Positions 28,614-38,041 are shown, counted from the first letter of the stretch. The stretch is DNA of 64,000 nt from Rhodobacterales bacterium HKCCE3408 (GCA_015689705.1 WVSN01000004.1:62001-126000); one strand, 5' to 3'. The notes: a model not told the origin generated them from the letters alone. A program made the numbers and translations.

Positions 28614-29656
28614 GCCGGGCCATCTGGCAGAAGCCAGAGCGCGCGGGACGGTAGCCCGACCGTGACGCGGCCGCCTTTCTCGACACCCCGCGCCGCGTCC
28701 GGTGGCAGATGGGCGATCAGGGTGACACCGTCCCGATGCAGCGTCAGCCGCGTGTGGGTCCCGAGATAGGCCGTCGTTGCGACCTCCATCTCGACCGTGT
28801 TCCCCCCGCCCTGCCCGAGCGTGATCGCCTCGGGCCGGATCGTCAGGAGGCCCGGGCCGTCCGGCCAGTCTCGCGGCAGGTCGAGCGGACCGAGCGGCGA
28901 GTGGAACACCCCGCCGGCGGCTCGTCCGGGCACCGCATTGGGATTGCCGAAGAAACGCGCGACGGCCGCGGTGGCAGGCTCGCCATAGAGCGCCTCGGGC
29001 GGGCCATGCTGCACGATCTTACCGTCGAGCATGAGCGCGACGGCCTGGCCGAGCGCGGCGGCATCCTCCTGGTCATGGGTGACGACAAGCGTGGTGACGC
29101 CGGTGCTGCGCTGGAGGGCCGCGATCAGATCGCGCATCTCCTCGCGCAGATGAGCGTCGAGCCCGGCCAGCGGCTCGTCGAGAAGCAGCACGCGCGGCTC
29201 GGTGACCAGCGCGCGGGCCAGCGCGACGCGGCTTTGCTGCCCGCCGGACAGCTCGGCCGGGCGGCGCGGGCCGAAGCCGGGAAGCTGGACGAGATCGAGC
29301 ATCTCGGTCACGCGCCGGTCGATCTCCGGCTTCGGCCGTCCGCGCATCCGGAGGCCGAAGCCGACATTGTCGGCGACGGACATGGTCGGGAAGAGAAGCT
29401 GGCTCTGGAACACCATGACCGCGCCCCGCGCCTCGGGCGCGAGCGGCAGGACGGACTGGCCATCGAAGGCGATATCGCCCGCGTCAGGTCTCAGGAGCCC
29501 GGCGATCAGCTTCAGGATCGTCGTCTTGCCACCGCCCGAGGGCCCGAGCAGCGCAGTGATCTGCCCCGACGCGATCCGGAGCGACAGATCAGCGACCGCA
29601 GCCGCCTCGGCGCCCGGATAGCGGAGGGTGAGATCCTTGAGAGTAACGTCCGTCAT
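28610..29656 (-). CDS. ABC transporter ATP-binding protein (YnjD-like)
   Basis: A 348-residue ATPase with Walker A LLGPSGGGKTT, signature ELSGGQQSRVALARAL, Walker B VLLLDEPLAGLD, the H-switch VVTHDQEDA and a C-terminal TOBE-like domain, as in CUT1 and spermidine/thiamine type importers. Its ATG overlaps the stop of the permease gene (ATGA). It is the last gene of a four-gene importer operon. YnjD of E. coli is shorter, so the C-terminal regulatory domain is a difference; the operon assignment rests mostly on the binding protein. Confidence 0.87.
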   Translation of the reverse strand: MTDVTLKDLTLRYPGAEAAAVADLSLRIASGQITALLGPSGGGKTTILKLIAGLLRPDAGDIAFDGQSVLPLAPEARGAVMVFQSQLLFPTMSVADNVGFGLRMRGRPKPEIDRRVTEMLDLVQLPGFGPRRPAELSGGQQSRVALARALVTEPRVLLLDEPLAGLDAHLREEMRDLIAALQRSTGVTTLVVTHDQEDAAALGQAVALMLDGKIVQHGPPEALYGEPATAAVARFFGNPNAVPGRAAGGVFHSPLGPLDLPRDWPDGPGLLTIRPEAITLGQGGGNTVEMEVATTAYLGTHTRLTLHRDGVTLIAHLPPDAARGVEKGGRVTVGLPSRALWLLPDGPA

Positions 29657-30456
29657 GGACGCAGTATGCCCGGAAGCGCGGCCGACCGCCCGGTCAGACG
29701 TCGCGCGGTTACGAAAAGGATCAAGAGGCCCGGCAGGATGTTGATCATCGCGATGGCGCCCGCGATGTCGTTCCGGCCCGACGTGACGAAGCCGAACAGC
29801 AGGAGCGGCAGCGTCTCGACGCGCCCGCCGCCGATGACGAGCGTCAGGATGTACTGGCTCCACGACACGAGGAAGGCGAACAGACCTGCGACGAGGATGC
29901 CCGGCGCGATGGCGGGCAGCGTGACGTGCCGGAACGCCTGCGCGGGACTCGCCCCGAGGCTGCGCGCCTGGTCTTCCTGCGCGGTGTCGAAGCCCGAGAA
30001 GACGGCTGCCATGACGAGGATCGTATAGGGCAGGACCGGGATCAGGTGTGCCAGGATGACGCCCATTGCGGATTGCGTGAGGCCGAGGCTGACGAACACG
30101 GTCTGGACGCCGAAGACGACCGCGATGCCGGGGACGATGACGGGCGCGAGGATCAGAAGCTCGACCAGCGCCTTGCCGCGGAAGCGATGCAGGCCAAGCG
30201 CGCGGCCGGCCGGGATGCCGATGAGAAGCGACAGTGCCGTGGCGGCAAGCGCGATGGCAATGGTGGTCCAGAGGCTTTGCAGCACGCCGCCCGTCTGGGA
30301 CAGGGCGTAGGCCCAGGCGTCGAGCGTCCAGACCGGGGGCAGAAGGTCGGGCCACCGCCAGCCGCGGGCGAACGACCACAGGCCGAGCGGGATGAGCGGC
30401 AGGACCAGCCAGAGGATCAGGACCGTCCCGAGCGTGGTGCGGAGCGCACGGCCCAT
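29653..30456 (-). CDS. ABC transporter permease (second YnjC-like half)
   Basis: A 267-residue inner-membrane protein with about six helices and the permease signature loop EDQARSLGASPAQAFRHVTLPAIAPG. The start is ATG 30456, with GGGGGCTGAACCA upstream, four bases after the preceding gene. A longer frame would overlap that gene. In E. coli YnjC the two permease halves are one polypeptide; here they are two genes. Confidence 0.87.
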   Translation of the reverse strand: MGRALRTTLGTVLILWLVLPLIPLGLWSFARGWRWPDLLPPVWTLDAWAYALSQTGGVLQSLWTTIAIALAATALSLLIGIPAGRALGLHRFRGKALVELLILAPVIVPGIAVVFGVQTVFVSLGLTQSAMGVILAHLIPVLPYTILVMAAVFSGFDTAQEDQARSLGASPAQAFRHVTLPAIAPGILVAGLFAFLVSWSQYILTLVIGGGRVETLPLLLFGFVTSGRNDIAGAIAMINILPGLLILFVTARRLTGRSAALPGILRP

Positions 30457-30460
30457 TGGT

Positions 30461-31318
30461 TCAGCCCCCGACCCGGCGGCGGGTGAGCGCGACATAGGCC
30501 CAGACCATCACGCCAGAGATCGCGGCGATCAGGATCGAGGCCGCCATCGCCTGAGGCCGCGCGGCGAGATCGACATCGGTGAAGAGCCTGTAGGCGAGGA
30601 CCGGCAGCGCCTGCGGATGGCTTTGCCCGAGCAGCGCGGGGATCTCGTAGGCGCCGAAGGTGAAGGCGAAGACGATGGCGGACGAGGCGAGCAGTCCGGG
30701 CAGGATCAGCGGCAGGAGGACGTGCCGGAAGGCCTGCCACGGCCGCGCTCCGAGGCTGCGGGCTGCGGCCTCGTAGTCGGCGCCGATCCCCTGCATCTGG
30801 GCCAGTACGACGAGGCCGATGAAGGGCACTTCCTTCCAGACGTATTGCAGGATGATGCCGACGGCGAAGGGATCGTAGACCAGCGCGGGAAACTGGCCGG
30901 GCTGGTCGATCAGGCCCACCTGGTAACCGAGCCGCGCGAAGCTGCCCGATTGCGAGAAGAGGTAGAGGATGCCGATCGCACCCACGAGATGCGGCACGGT
31001 CAGGTTGAGCTGGAACAGGAACGACACGATCCCCCGCCCCGCGAAGCCACGGCGGAGCAGCAGCGCCGCGCCGACCGCGATCACCGAAGCAATAAGCGTC
31101 GAGGTGATCGAGATGTGCAGGCTGAGCGCGAGCGAACGGTAGAAATCCCGGTTCGACAGCAGCGCTGCATAGGCGTCGAGCGAGGGGTCGGTCAGACCGA
31201 TCAGCGGCATGTACCCGACCGACCGTAGCACGGCGACGCCGAGTCCGCCGAGAAACAGGACGCCGATCACCACCAGCGCCGGGGCGAGAAGGAGAAAGGT
31301 CCGCGCGCCGCCCGGCAT
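30461..31318 (-). CDS. ABC transporter permease (first YnjC-like half)
   Basis: A 285-residue inner-membrane permease (first helix ARTFLLLAPALVVIGVLFLG) with the coupling motif YEAAARSLGARPWQAFRHVLLPL. ATG 31318 starts it seven bases after the binding-protein gene. It forms the channel with the next permease. Confidence 0.87.
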   Translation of the reverse strand: MPGGARTFLLLAPALVVIGVLFLGGLGVAVLRSVGYMPLIGLTDPSLDAYAALLSNRDFYRSLALSLHISITSTLIASVIAVGAALLLRRGFAGRGIVSFLFQLNLTVPHLVGAIGILYLFSQSGSFARLGYQVGLIDQPGQFPALVYDPFAVGIILQYVWKEVPFIGLVVLAQMQGIGADYEAAARSLGARPWQAFRHVLLPLILPGLLASSAIVFAFTFGAYEIPALLGQSHPQALPVLAYRLFTDVDLAARPQAMAASILIAAISGVMVWAYVALTRRRVGG

Positions 31319-31325
31319 AGGCGGC

Positions 31326-32552
31326 CTACCGGCCCACGTTCTCGATCCAGCCCTGCTCGATCGCCGCGATCCACTCGGCCTGAAGCTCGGGCAGCGCGGC
31401 CTCGGCCAGCACTTCGGGCGCGACGACGGACGGATGGCTCGGAAGGGCGTCGAATTCGGCGCGGATCTCGTCCGGGACTGCGCCAAGGTCGATGGCGGGC
31501 ACCGTGCCCCAGACCTCGGGCCGCGCCTTTTCAAGCTGCGCCTCAGCCGAAATCAGCAGGTTCTGCAGGACGAGCGCGGCAGCCTTGTTGGGCGAATTGA
31601 ACGGGATCAGCGTGTAGTTCGTGTTCCCGATCGTGCCGTCCGCGAAGCCATAGCTGCGCACGGTTTCGGGCCAGAGACCGGACTCGACGGCCAGCCCGAA
31701 CTGGGAGGGATCGTAGTTGAAGCTGAAGGCGACTTCGGAATTGGCGAAGAGCTGGTCGAGCTGCGTGATCGAGGTCGGGTAGGTCTGTCCCTCGCGCCAG
31801 AGATGCGGCTCCATTGCGTTCAGGATCTCCCATGCGCGCGGCGCGACCTCGTCGTAGAGTGCCTGGTCGAAGGGGCCGAGCAGCGCGTCGACCCCGCCGG
31901 CGGCGTGGTAGAACACGTGCCGCACGAAGACCGAGCCGTTGAAGTCGGGCGGCGCGGGATAGGTGAACTGGCCGGGATTGGCGTCGACCCAGTCGATCAG
32001 CTCGGCGATAGTGCGCGGCGGCATCTCGGTCCGCGCGCTGTCATAGGCGATGGCGAACTGGGCCCGGTTCCACGGCATCTCGCAGCCATCGACGGGCACA
32101 CCGAAATCGGTGGCGATCGACGGATTGTCCCAGTCGATCAGGTCGTTATTCGGCAAGGTGCCGGGATAGCCGCACCAGGCCAGGTCGGCCTGCACCATGG
32201 TCCGGAAGTTCTCGCCGTTGATCCAGATGAGGTCGACCGAGCCGTCCTCGGTCACGCCGGCCTCGGCCTCGCCCAGAACGATGTTCACCGCCTCGACCGT
32301 GTCGGACAGCCCGACGCGGTTCAACGTGATCCCGTATTCGTCCTCAAGGATACCGCCCAGATACTCCGAGACGTACTGGTTGATCGTGTCCGAGCCGCCC
32401 CAGAGGAACCAGTTCACTTCCCCGCCGCGGGCCATCTCGATGATGGTGTCCCAGTCCTGCCCGATCAGTGCGTCGCCATCGGCGGTATCGCCGGCGACGG
32501 GCCCGGTCAGCATCAGGCCGAGCGCCGCGGCCAGACGAATGGACTTGGCCAT
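31326..32552 (-). CDS. ABC transporter substrate-binding protein, YnjB family
   Basis: A 408-residue binding protein with an N-terminal signal peptide (SIRLAAALGLMLTGPVAG). Segments FLWGGSDTINQYVSEYL, GITLNRVGLSDTVEAVNIVL and DLIWINGENFRTM match the COG4134/YnjB family. No firmly established substrate for this family is known to me. The start is ATG 32552, with GAAAGAAGGGGG upstream; an in-frame longer start at 32639 would precede the signal peptide with unrelated sequence. The 97-base gap to pobA, on the same strand, contains no recognisable site. Confidence 0.87.
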   Translation of the reverse strand: MAKSIRLAAALGLMLTGPVAGDTADGDALIGQDWDTIIEMARGGEVNWFLWGGSDTINQYVSEYLGGILEDEYGITLNRVGLSDTVEAVNIVLGEAEAGVTEDGSVDLIWINGENFRTMVQADLAWCGYPGTLPNNDLIDWDNPSIATDFGVPVDGCEMPWNRAQFAIAYDSARTEMPPRTIAELIDWVDANPGQFTYPAPPDFNGSVFVRHVFYHAAGGVDALLGPFDQALYDEVAPRAWEILNAMEPHLWREGQTYPTSITQLDQLFANSEVAFSFNYDPSQFGLAVESGLWPETVRSYGFADGTIGNTNYTLIPFNSPNKAAALVLQNLLISAEAQLEKARPEVWGTVPAIDLGAVPDEIRAEFDALPSHPSVVAPEVLAEAALPELQAEWIAAIEQGWIENVGR

Positions 32553-32649
32553 GACGACCCCCTTCTTTCGTGCATCCCTGCGCCACCAAAGCGAAATCCG
32601 GCCGGCACTTCCACCGCTTTCGGGGTCGCGGCGCATCACCTCCGCGCGA

Positions 32650-33819
32650 TCAGAACGGCAGGCCGATGTAGTTTTCGGCCAGATCGCGGCGCGCGGTTTC
32701 GGATTGCGACAGGTGCAGAAGGGTCGCCTTGCGCATCTGTTCGGCGAAGCTGTCCTCGCCGTCGAAGCGGTGAAGCATCGTCGTCATCTGCCAGGAGAAG
32801 CGCATCGCCTTCCAGATCCGCGCGAGCGCCCGGTCCGAATAGGCGTCGATGCCGGTCTCGTCACTTTTCTTCACCGCATCGATCAGAGCGTGATGGAGGT
32901 AGTAGACGTCCGAGACAGCGAGGTTGAGGCCCTTTGCCCCGGTCGGCGGCACGATATGCGTGGCGTCGCCGACAAGGAACAGCCGGCCCCACCGGAGCGG
33001 CTCGTTCACATAGGACCGGAGCGGCGCGATCGACTTCTCGATCGAGGGGCCCGTGACCATGGATTGCGCGACCTCGGTTGGCAGGCAGGATTTCAAGCGC
33101 TCCCAGAACCGGTCATCGCTCCAGTCTTCGACCTTGTCGGTCAGCGGAACCTGGACGTAGTAGCGGCTGAGTTGGGCATTCCGCATCGAGACGAGCGCGA
33201 AGCCGTTCGAGGAATTGGCGTAGACGATCTCGTGATGGGCGGGCGGCGTGCGGCTGAGGATGCCGAGCCAGCCGAACGGATAGACCCGCTCGAATTCGCG
33301 CCGCTTCTGTTCGGGGATCGTCTTTCGGCTGACGCCGTGGAAACCGTCGCACCCCGCGACATAGGAACAATCGAGCCGGTGACGCGTGCCGTCGAGCGTG
33401 TATTCGACATACGGCGCATCGGTCGTCGCGTCGTGGATCACCACATCCTCGACACTGTGGACGATGGTCGTGCCCATCGCGTCCTGCGCCTTGTAGAGAT
33501 CCGCCGTCACCTCGGTCTGGCCGTAGACCATGACCGAGCGTCCGGTCAGTTCCTTGAAATTGATGCGCACCATCATGTCGTCGTCGGACAGGACGCAGCC
33601 CTCGTGCGGCATCCCCTCGGCATCCATGCGGTCGCCGACTCCGGCCTCGCGCAGCATCTCGACCGTGCCCCATTCGAGGACGCCCGCGCGGATCCGCTCG
33701 AGCACGTGCTCGCGGCTCGAGCGCTCGAGGACCACCGTCTCGACGCCCGCGCGGTTGAGAAGCTGCGACAGCAGAAGCCCCGAGGGTCCGCCGCCGATGA
33801 TGGCGACCTGTGTTTTCAT
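32650..33819 (-). CDS. pobA: 4-hydroxybenzoate 3-monooxygenase
   Basis: A 389-residue class A flavoprotein monooxygenase that hydroxylates 4-hydroxybenzoate to protocatechuate with NADPH and oxygen. It has the N-terminal FAD motif IIGGGPSGLLLSQLL, the LERIRAGVLEWGTV segment unique to PobA, the YVAGCDGFHGVSR DG motif, and VGDATHIVPPTGAKGLNLAVSD for FAD ribityl binding. Length and motifs are complete. It is divergent from an AraC-type regulator (PobR-like), and the nearby hydroxycinnamate genes would supply its substrate. Confidence 0.96.
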   Translation of the reverse strand: MKTQVAIIGGGPSGLLLSQLLNRAGVETVVLERSSREHVLERIRAGVLEWGTVEMLREAGVGDRMDAEGMPHEGCVLSDDDMMVRINFKELTGRSVMVYGQTEVTADLYKAQDAMGTTIVHSVEDVVIHDATTDAPYVEYTLDGTRHRLDCSYVAGCDGFHGVSRKTIPEQKRREFERVYPFGWLGILSRTPPAHHEIVYANSSNGFALVSMRNAQLSRYYVQVPLTDKVEDWSDDRFWERLKSCLPTEVAQSMVTGPSIEKSIAPLRSYVNEPLRWGRLFLVGDATHIVPPTGAKGLNLAVSDVYYLHHALIDAVKKSDETGIDAYSDRALARIWKAMRFSWQMTTMLHRFDGEDSFAEQMRKATLLHLSQSETARRDLAENYIGLPF

Positions 33820-33907
33820 GATACGTCCTCCCGACGATGCCGCAGATTAGCGCAACCGGCGTCCGATCCGAATAGACGCGCCGGGCGTGCACTGGTAGAA
33901 ATCGGAC
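33820..33907. promoter_or_regulatory. pobA / AraC-regulator divergent promoter region
   Basis: An 88-base gap between divergent starts must hold both promoters and the regulator site. No clear repeat or -35/-10 pair stands out; the pobA ribosome binding site GGGAGGACGTATC is visible. Confidence 0.5.
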
Positions 33908-34774
33908 ATGACCGCCGATGGCTCGATCCCCGTTTTCACCCTGTTCGGAGAGACCGCGCAGTTCCCCGATATCCTGCATTGCGAGCGGATCGCGGACCGC
34001 GCGCCGGCCCATGGATGGGAGATCACGGCGCATCGTCACGCGCAAATGGCGCAGCTTCTGGTGATCGAGGACGGCGCCGTTTCGGCGCGGCTCGATGACG
34101 AGGAGATCCGGCTGACCGGCGGCATGGCAATCTTCCTGCCGGCGCAGGTCGTCCATGCCTTCCGTTTCGCGCCCGAGACTGCCGGATGGGTGCTGTCCTT
34201 CCCCCTCGCTGTACTGCGATCGGCCGGGCCAGATGCTGCAGGCGTCGCCGATGCGCTGGCCCGGCCCTGGCACGGAGATGTAGACGAGGACCTCGGCGAT
34301 CTGGTCGCGCTGCTGACCCGGACGATGACCCGCACCGGTAGTTTTCGCGCAGAACGGGCGGTGGGGCTGGCGCATGCGCTGCTGGCCCGGCTGGCCGGAA
34401 CGATCCCGGTGGGCGACGCGGCGCCGGCCGATCCGCGGATGGCCCGGCTGGACGCCCTGGTGGCCGATCACATGGGCGACGCCTGGCAGGTCAGCGACTA
34501 TGCGCGCGCGCTTTCGGTCAGCACCGGACATCTCAGCCGACTTTGCCGGAATGCCGCGGGGCTCGGCGCGAAAGCCTATGTCGAACAGGCGATCCTCGAG
34601 GAAGCGGCACGGATGCTCGCTTTCACGCAGCTTCCGGTCTCCGAGATCGGCTATCGCACCGGCTTTTCCGACCCGTCCTATTTCTCGAAACGCTTCCGGG
34701 CGGCGCGCGGGATCAGCCCGACGGGGTACCGCGCGCTCTTCGTCAGCCGCGAAGGCTCCGCGCCAGCCGCCTGA
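33908..34774 (+). CDS. AraC family regulator, PobR-like
   Basis: A 288-residue protein: an N-terminal cupin ligand domain (HRHAQMAQLLVIEDG near residue 42) and a C-terminal double HTH (VSDYARALSVSTGHLSRLCR and SEIGYRTGFSDPSYFSKRFR). Placement opposite pobA fits the 4-hydroxybenzoate-responsive activator PobR of the AraC type. Its 3' end overlaps the convergent acyl-CoA dehydrogenase gene by 32 bases. Confidence 0.87.
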   Translation: MTADGSIPVFTLFGETAQFPDILHCERIADRAPAHGWEITAHRHAQMAQLLVIEDGAVSARLDDEEIRLTGGMAIFLPAQVVHAFRFAPETAGWVLSFPLAVLRSAGPDAAGVADALARPWHGDVDEDLGDLVALLTRTMTRTGSFRAERAVGLAHALLARLAGTIPVGDAAPADPRMARLDALVADHMGDAWQVSDYARALSVSTGHLSRLCRNAAGLGAKAYVEQAILEEAARMLAFTQLPVSEIGYRTGFSDPSYFSKRFRAARGISPTGYRALFVSREGSAPAA

Positions 34775-36272
34775 TTTCCTCCGGCTCGGGATGGGCATCG
34801 GCGACGGCGGCGATCCGGCACCATGCGGCGTCGAGCGCGAGACGCTTCGTCGCCTTGGCGAAGGCATGGGCACGGGGCGTCGCATCGTCGGCTGCGCGCA
34901 AGTCATCACAAAGCGCCTGCCAGTCGGCAAGCCGCGCGTCCAGATGCGGATCGCCCTGCCCGAGCTCCGCCATCAGCGCGGCAAAGGCATCGGCCCCGCC
35001 GCCGGGACGCAGGCCGCGAGTCGCGAGGGACCGTTCATGGATGCCGTTCGCGCCTTCGTAGATTGCGGTGATCCGGGCATCCCGCCAGACCTGCGCGATT
35101 CCGTATTCCTCGAGATAGCCGTAGCCACCGAGGATCTGGATGCCGAGATCGGCGGCGCGGATGCCGGCCTCGGAGCCGAGAACCTTGCAGAGCGGCGTGA
35201 GGAACTCGACCAGATCCGGAGCGTCGCCGGTTTCAAGCGCCACGGCCGCGATATGGCACAGCGCGCGCATGCCCATGGCGAGATGTCTCTGCTCGTCCAG
35301 CATCCGCCGGACATCGGCATGGTCGGACAGGACGGCCGGGCTGCCATCGGCGCGCCGCCCCTGCCCGCGATCAGCGGCATAGGCCGACGCGATCTGCCAG
35401 GCGCGGCTGGCATGGGCCACGCCCTGCAGCGCCACATCGATCCGCGCGTGGTTCATCTGGGTGAACATGGCCTGAAGGCCGCCACCCTCCTCGCCGATCA
35501 GCTCCGCCGGTGCACCGTCGAATTCCATCTGGCAGGTCGGTGAGGCATGGATGCCGAGTTTTTCCTCGATCCGGGTGACGGATACACCGGGTCCGGGCCG
35601 GGTCAGGAAAAGGGACAGGCCCTTCAGCCCCGAGTCAGGCGGGCCGGAGCGGGCGAGGACGAGATGCAGGATGCCGTCCGACATGTCCTGGTCGCCGCCG
35701 GAGATGAAGATCTTCTGCCCGTCGAGCCGCCATCCATCGCCATCCGGCACCGCCTTGCAGCGGATGCGCGACAGGTCCGACCCCGCGCCGGGCTCGGTCA
35801 GGCACATGGTCGACAGGACCTCACCCGAGGCGAGCTTCGGGATCCACTCCGCCTGCTGCGCCTCAGTCCCGAAGCGCAGCAGCGTCGCTATGGCACCGGG
35901 TACCAGCCCGCAGACCATCTCGAGCGCGTGGTTCGCTCCGGTGAAAATCTCCGACACGCCGGCCGCGATCAGCGGCGACAGGCCCATACCGCCGAATTCC
36001 TCGGGCGCGGTCAGACCCTGCCAGCCCCCATCAGCCAACTGGCGGTAGGCTTGGGCGAACCCGTCGGGCATCCGCACCCGGCCGTTTTCCAGCCGCGCGC
36101 CCTGCCGGTCGCCGACGGCATTGAGCGGCGCGAGCACGCCCTCGGCGAAGCTCGCGAAATGGCCGAGCACCTCCTCGGCCGTCTCGTCGTCCCAGTCGGG
36201 CACGCGCCCCGCCCCGGCGACATGGCGGAGCGAAAACAGTATGTCGTCGAGGGGTGCCGCGAAATCGGTCAT
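34743..36272 (-). CDS. Acyl-CoA dehydrogenase family protein (hydroxycinnamate cluster)
   Basis: A 509-residue FAD enzyme with the CLTEPGAGSDLSRI substrate/FAD motif near residue 155, the central beta domain, and the C-terminal QILGGYGYLEEYGIAQVWRDARI segment with IYEGANGIHERSLATRG. The length exceeds that of short-chain dehydrogenases (~380) and resembles the ~500-600-residue class. It probably oxidises an arylpropionyl-CoA (for example dihydro-coumaroyl-CoA) to the cinnamoyl-CoA level, feeding saturated phenylpropanoids into the pathway. It follows the amidohydrolase gene in one transcript, 14 bases apart. Confidence 0.87.
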   Translation of the reverse strand: MTDFAAPLDDILFSLRHVAGAGRVPDWDDETAEEVLGHFASFAEGVLAPLNAVGDRQGARLENGRVRMPDGFAQAYRQLADGGWQGLTAPEEFGGMGLSPLIAAGVSEIFTGANHALEMVCGLVPGAIATLLRFGTEAQQAEWIPKLASGEVLSTMCLTEPGAGSDLSRIRCKAVPDGDGWRLDGQKIFISGGDQDMSDGILHLVLARSGPPDSGLKGLSLFLTRPGPGVSVTRIEEKLGIHASPTCQMEFDGAPAELIGEEGGGLQAMFTQMNHARIDVALQGVAHASRAWQIASAYAADRGQGRRADGSPAVLSDHADVRRMLDEQRHLAMGMRALCHIAAVALETGDAPDLVEFLTPLCKVLGSEAGIRAADLGIQILGGYGYLEEYGIAQVWRDARITAIYEGANGIHERSLATRGLRPGGGADAFAALMAELGQGDPHLDARLADWQALCDDLRAADDATPRAHAFAKATKRLALDAAWCRIAAVADAHPEPEEIRRLARSLRG

Positions 36273-36286
36273 CTTCTGCTAGAAGA

Positions 36287-37174
36287 TCATGCCGCGACGC
36301 CGAGAAGCCGCATCGCATTCTCTTTCAGGATCAGCGGCTTGACCTCCTCCTTGAACGGCATCGTCTCGAAGTCCGAAAGCCAGCGATCGGGCGTGATCGC
36401 CGGCCAGTCGGATCCGAAGAGCATCTTCTTCTTCAGGATCGAGTTGGCGTAGCGGATGAAGGTCTCGGGGAAGTATTTCGGCGACCAGCCGGACATGTCG
36501 TAGTAGACGTTCGGCTTGTGCTGCGCGACGGCCAGACCCTCTTCGGTCCATGGGAAGGACGGGTGCGCCAGGATGATCTTCAGGTCCGGGAAATCGACAG
36601 CGACATCGTCCAGATACATCGGGTTGGAGTATTTCAGCCGCATCCCCATGCCGCCGCGCATCCCCGACCCGACCCCGGTCTGGCCAGTATGGAAGAGCGT
36701 GATGACGTCTTCCTCGGCACAGGCTTCGAGGACGGTGTAGCAGGCCTCGCGGTCGTTCGGGAAAAAGCCCTGCATCGTGGGATGAAACTTGAAGCCCTTC
36801 ACGCCGAACTCGCGGACAAGGCGCTTCACCTCGCGCGCGCCGGCCTTGCCCTTGTGCGGATCGACCGAGGCGAAGGGGATCAGGATGTCGTCGTTCTCGG
36901 CGCAGATACGCGCGACTTCCTCATTGGAATAGCGGCGGAAGCCGGTCTCGCGCTCGGCATCGACGGGGAAGATCACCGCGGCGATCTCGCGCTCGCGGTA
37001 ATAGGCCGCCGTCTCCTCGACCGTGGGCAGCATACCCTTGGCGCCGGCGGGATTCTTGAAATAGGCCGCCATTCCGGCCTGGAATTCGTTATACCCGTCG
37101 TCGCGGGTATCGCAGCAGGGCTCCTCCGCATGGGTGTGAATGTCGATGGCCCGCACCTTCGAGAAATCGACCAT
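36287..37174 (-). CDS. Amidohydrolase family, probable 4-hydroxyphenyl-beta-ketoacyl-CoA hydrolase
   Basis: A 295-residue amidohydrolase-2 protein with the metal motif AIDIHTHAEEP (HxH, residues 11-13), later His in FKFHPTMQGFF and ILAHPSFPW and Asp in LFGSDWPAITPD. In Agrobacterium fabrum an enzyme of this type cleaves the beta-keto thioester during hydroxycinnamate side-chain shortening. The presence here of a CoA ligase, crotonase, SDR and MarR gene supports the same role. It is the first gene on its strand, divergent from the crotonase gene across a 96-base control region. Confidence 0.78.
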   Translation of the reverse strand: MVDFSKVRAIDIHTHAEEPCCDTRDDGYNEFQAGMAAYFKNPAGAKGMLPTVEETAAYYREREIAAVIFPVDAERETGFRRYSNEEVARICAENDDILIPFASVDPHKGKAGAREVKRLVREFGVKGFKFHPTMQGFFPNDREACYTVLEACAEEDVITLFHTGQTGVGSGMRGGMGMRLKYSNPMYLDDVAVDFPDLKIILAHPSFPWTEEGLAVAQHKPNVYYDMSGWSPKYFPETFIRYANSILKKKMLFGSDWPAITPDRWLSDFETMPFKEEVKPLILKENAMRLLGVAA

Positions 37175-37213
37175 GCCCTGCTCCCCCGCGTTTGTTAACC
37201 TGCTAAAACGCTA

Positions 37214-37236
37214 TACAACATAACCGTTAAGTTGTA
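37214..37236. promoter_or_regulatory. Perfect inverted repeat, candidate MarR operator
   Basis: TACAAC (37214-37219), 11 bases, GTTGTA (37231-37236) in an AT-rich 96-base gap between the divergent amidohydrolase and crotonase genes. A related 23-base element lies upstream of the MarR gene at 41129. The size suits a MarR dimer. A possible -35 TTGTTA (37192-37197) stands upstream, so binding would block the crotonase promoter. Confidence 0.6.
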
Positions 37237-37270
37237 AAACAATATGCACGCGACCCGAGGGGGACAGATC

Positions 37271-38041
37271 ATGCATGACAAGCCCGTGACCCGGGTCGAA
37301 ATCGACGGCGATATCGCCACCATCGTGTTCGACCGGCCGGAAAAGCGCAACGCCATGAACGACGCGCTGATCGAGGCGCTGGATGACTTCTTTTCCCACC
37401 CGCCCGAGGGCGTGAACGCGGTGATCCTGACCGGCGAAGGCGGGCATTTCTGCTCGGGCCTCGACCTGGCCGAGCACGAACACCGCAGCCCGGAGGAGAC
37501 TGTCTACCATTCGCGCAACTGGCATCGCGTCGCCGACCTGATCGAATTCGGCGGTCTGCCGGTCATCTCGGCCCTGACCGGTGCCGTGATCGGCGGCGGG
37601 CTCGAGATCGCGACCTCGACTCATGTCCGCATCGCCGAACCCTCGGTCCGGTTCCAGCTGCCGGAGGGTCGGCGCGGGATCTTCGTGGGTGGCGGCGCCA
37701 CGGTGCGGGTCGGCCGTATCCTGGGCGCCGACCGGATGCGGGAAATGATGCTCACGGGCCGGAGTTACGGTGCCGAGGACGGCCTGGCCTACGGGCTGTG
37801 CCACTACTCGGTCGGCGAAGGCGAGGCGCTGCCGATGGCACGCGACCTCGCGCGCCGGATCGCCGACAACGCCCCGTTCTCGAACTACCTGATGATCCAG
37901 GCGCTCAGCCGGATCGGGGACATGTCGCGCAGCGACGGGCTCTTCACCGAAAGCCTCGCCGCTGCCATGTCGCAGACCTCGGAAGGCGCGAAAGAGGGAC
38001 TGCGCGCCTTCCTCGAAAAGCGCACACCGAAGTTCCGCTAG
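37271..38041 (+). CDS. Enoyl-CoA hydratase/crotonase family, probable hydroxycinnamoyl-CoA hydratase
   Basis: A 256-residue crotonase. The first oxyanion motif is in HFCSGLDLAEHE and the second in ISALTGAVIGGGLEIATSTHVRIAEP. A Glu in QLPEGRRGIFVGGGA is in the catalytic region. It would hydrate feruloyl- or p-coumaroyl-CoA to the beta-hydroxy thioester; whether it also performs the retro-aldol step of feruloyl-CoA hydratase/lyase cannot be told. The ATG at 37271 was chosen for GAGGGGG eight bases upstream, over 37244. It is convergent with the CoA ligase, the stops overlapping in CTAG. Confidence 0.82.
   Translation: MHDKPVTRVEIDGDIATIVFDRPEKRNAMNDALIEALDDFFSHPPEGVNAVILTGEGGHFCSGLDLAEHEHRSPEETVYHSRNWHRVADLIEFGGLPVISALTGAVIGGGLEIATSTHVRIAEPSVRFQLPEGRRGIFVGGGATVRVGRILGADRMREMMLTGRSYGAEDGLAYGLCHYSVGEGEALPMARDLARRIADNAPFSNYLMIQALSRIGDMSRSDGLFTESLAAAMSQTSEGAKEGLRAFLEKRTPKFR

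Noticed and set aside
19161-38041. CTAG overlaps at three convergent gene pairs (19161-19164, 28610-28613, 38038-38041)
   Set aside because: A TAG stop read on both strands necessarily gives CTAG in tightly packed convergent genes. This is ordinary.
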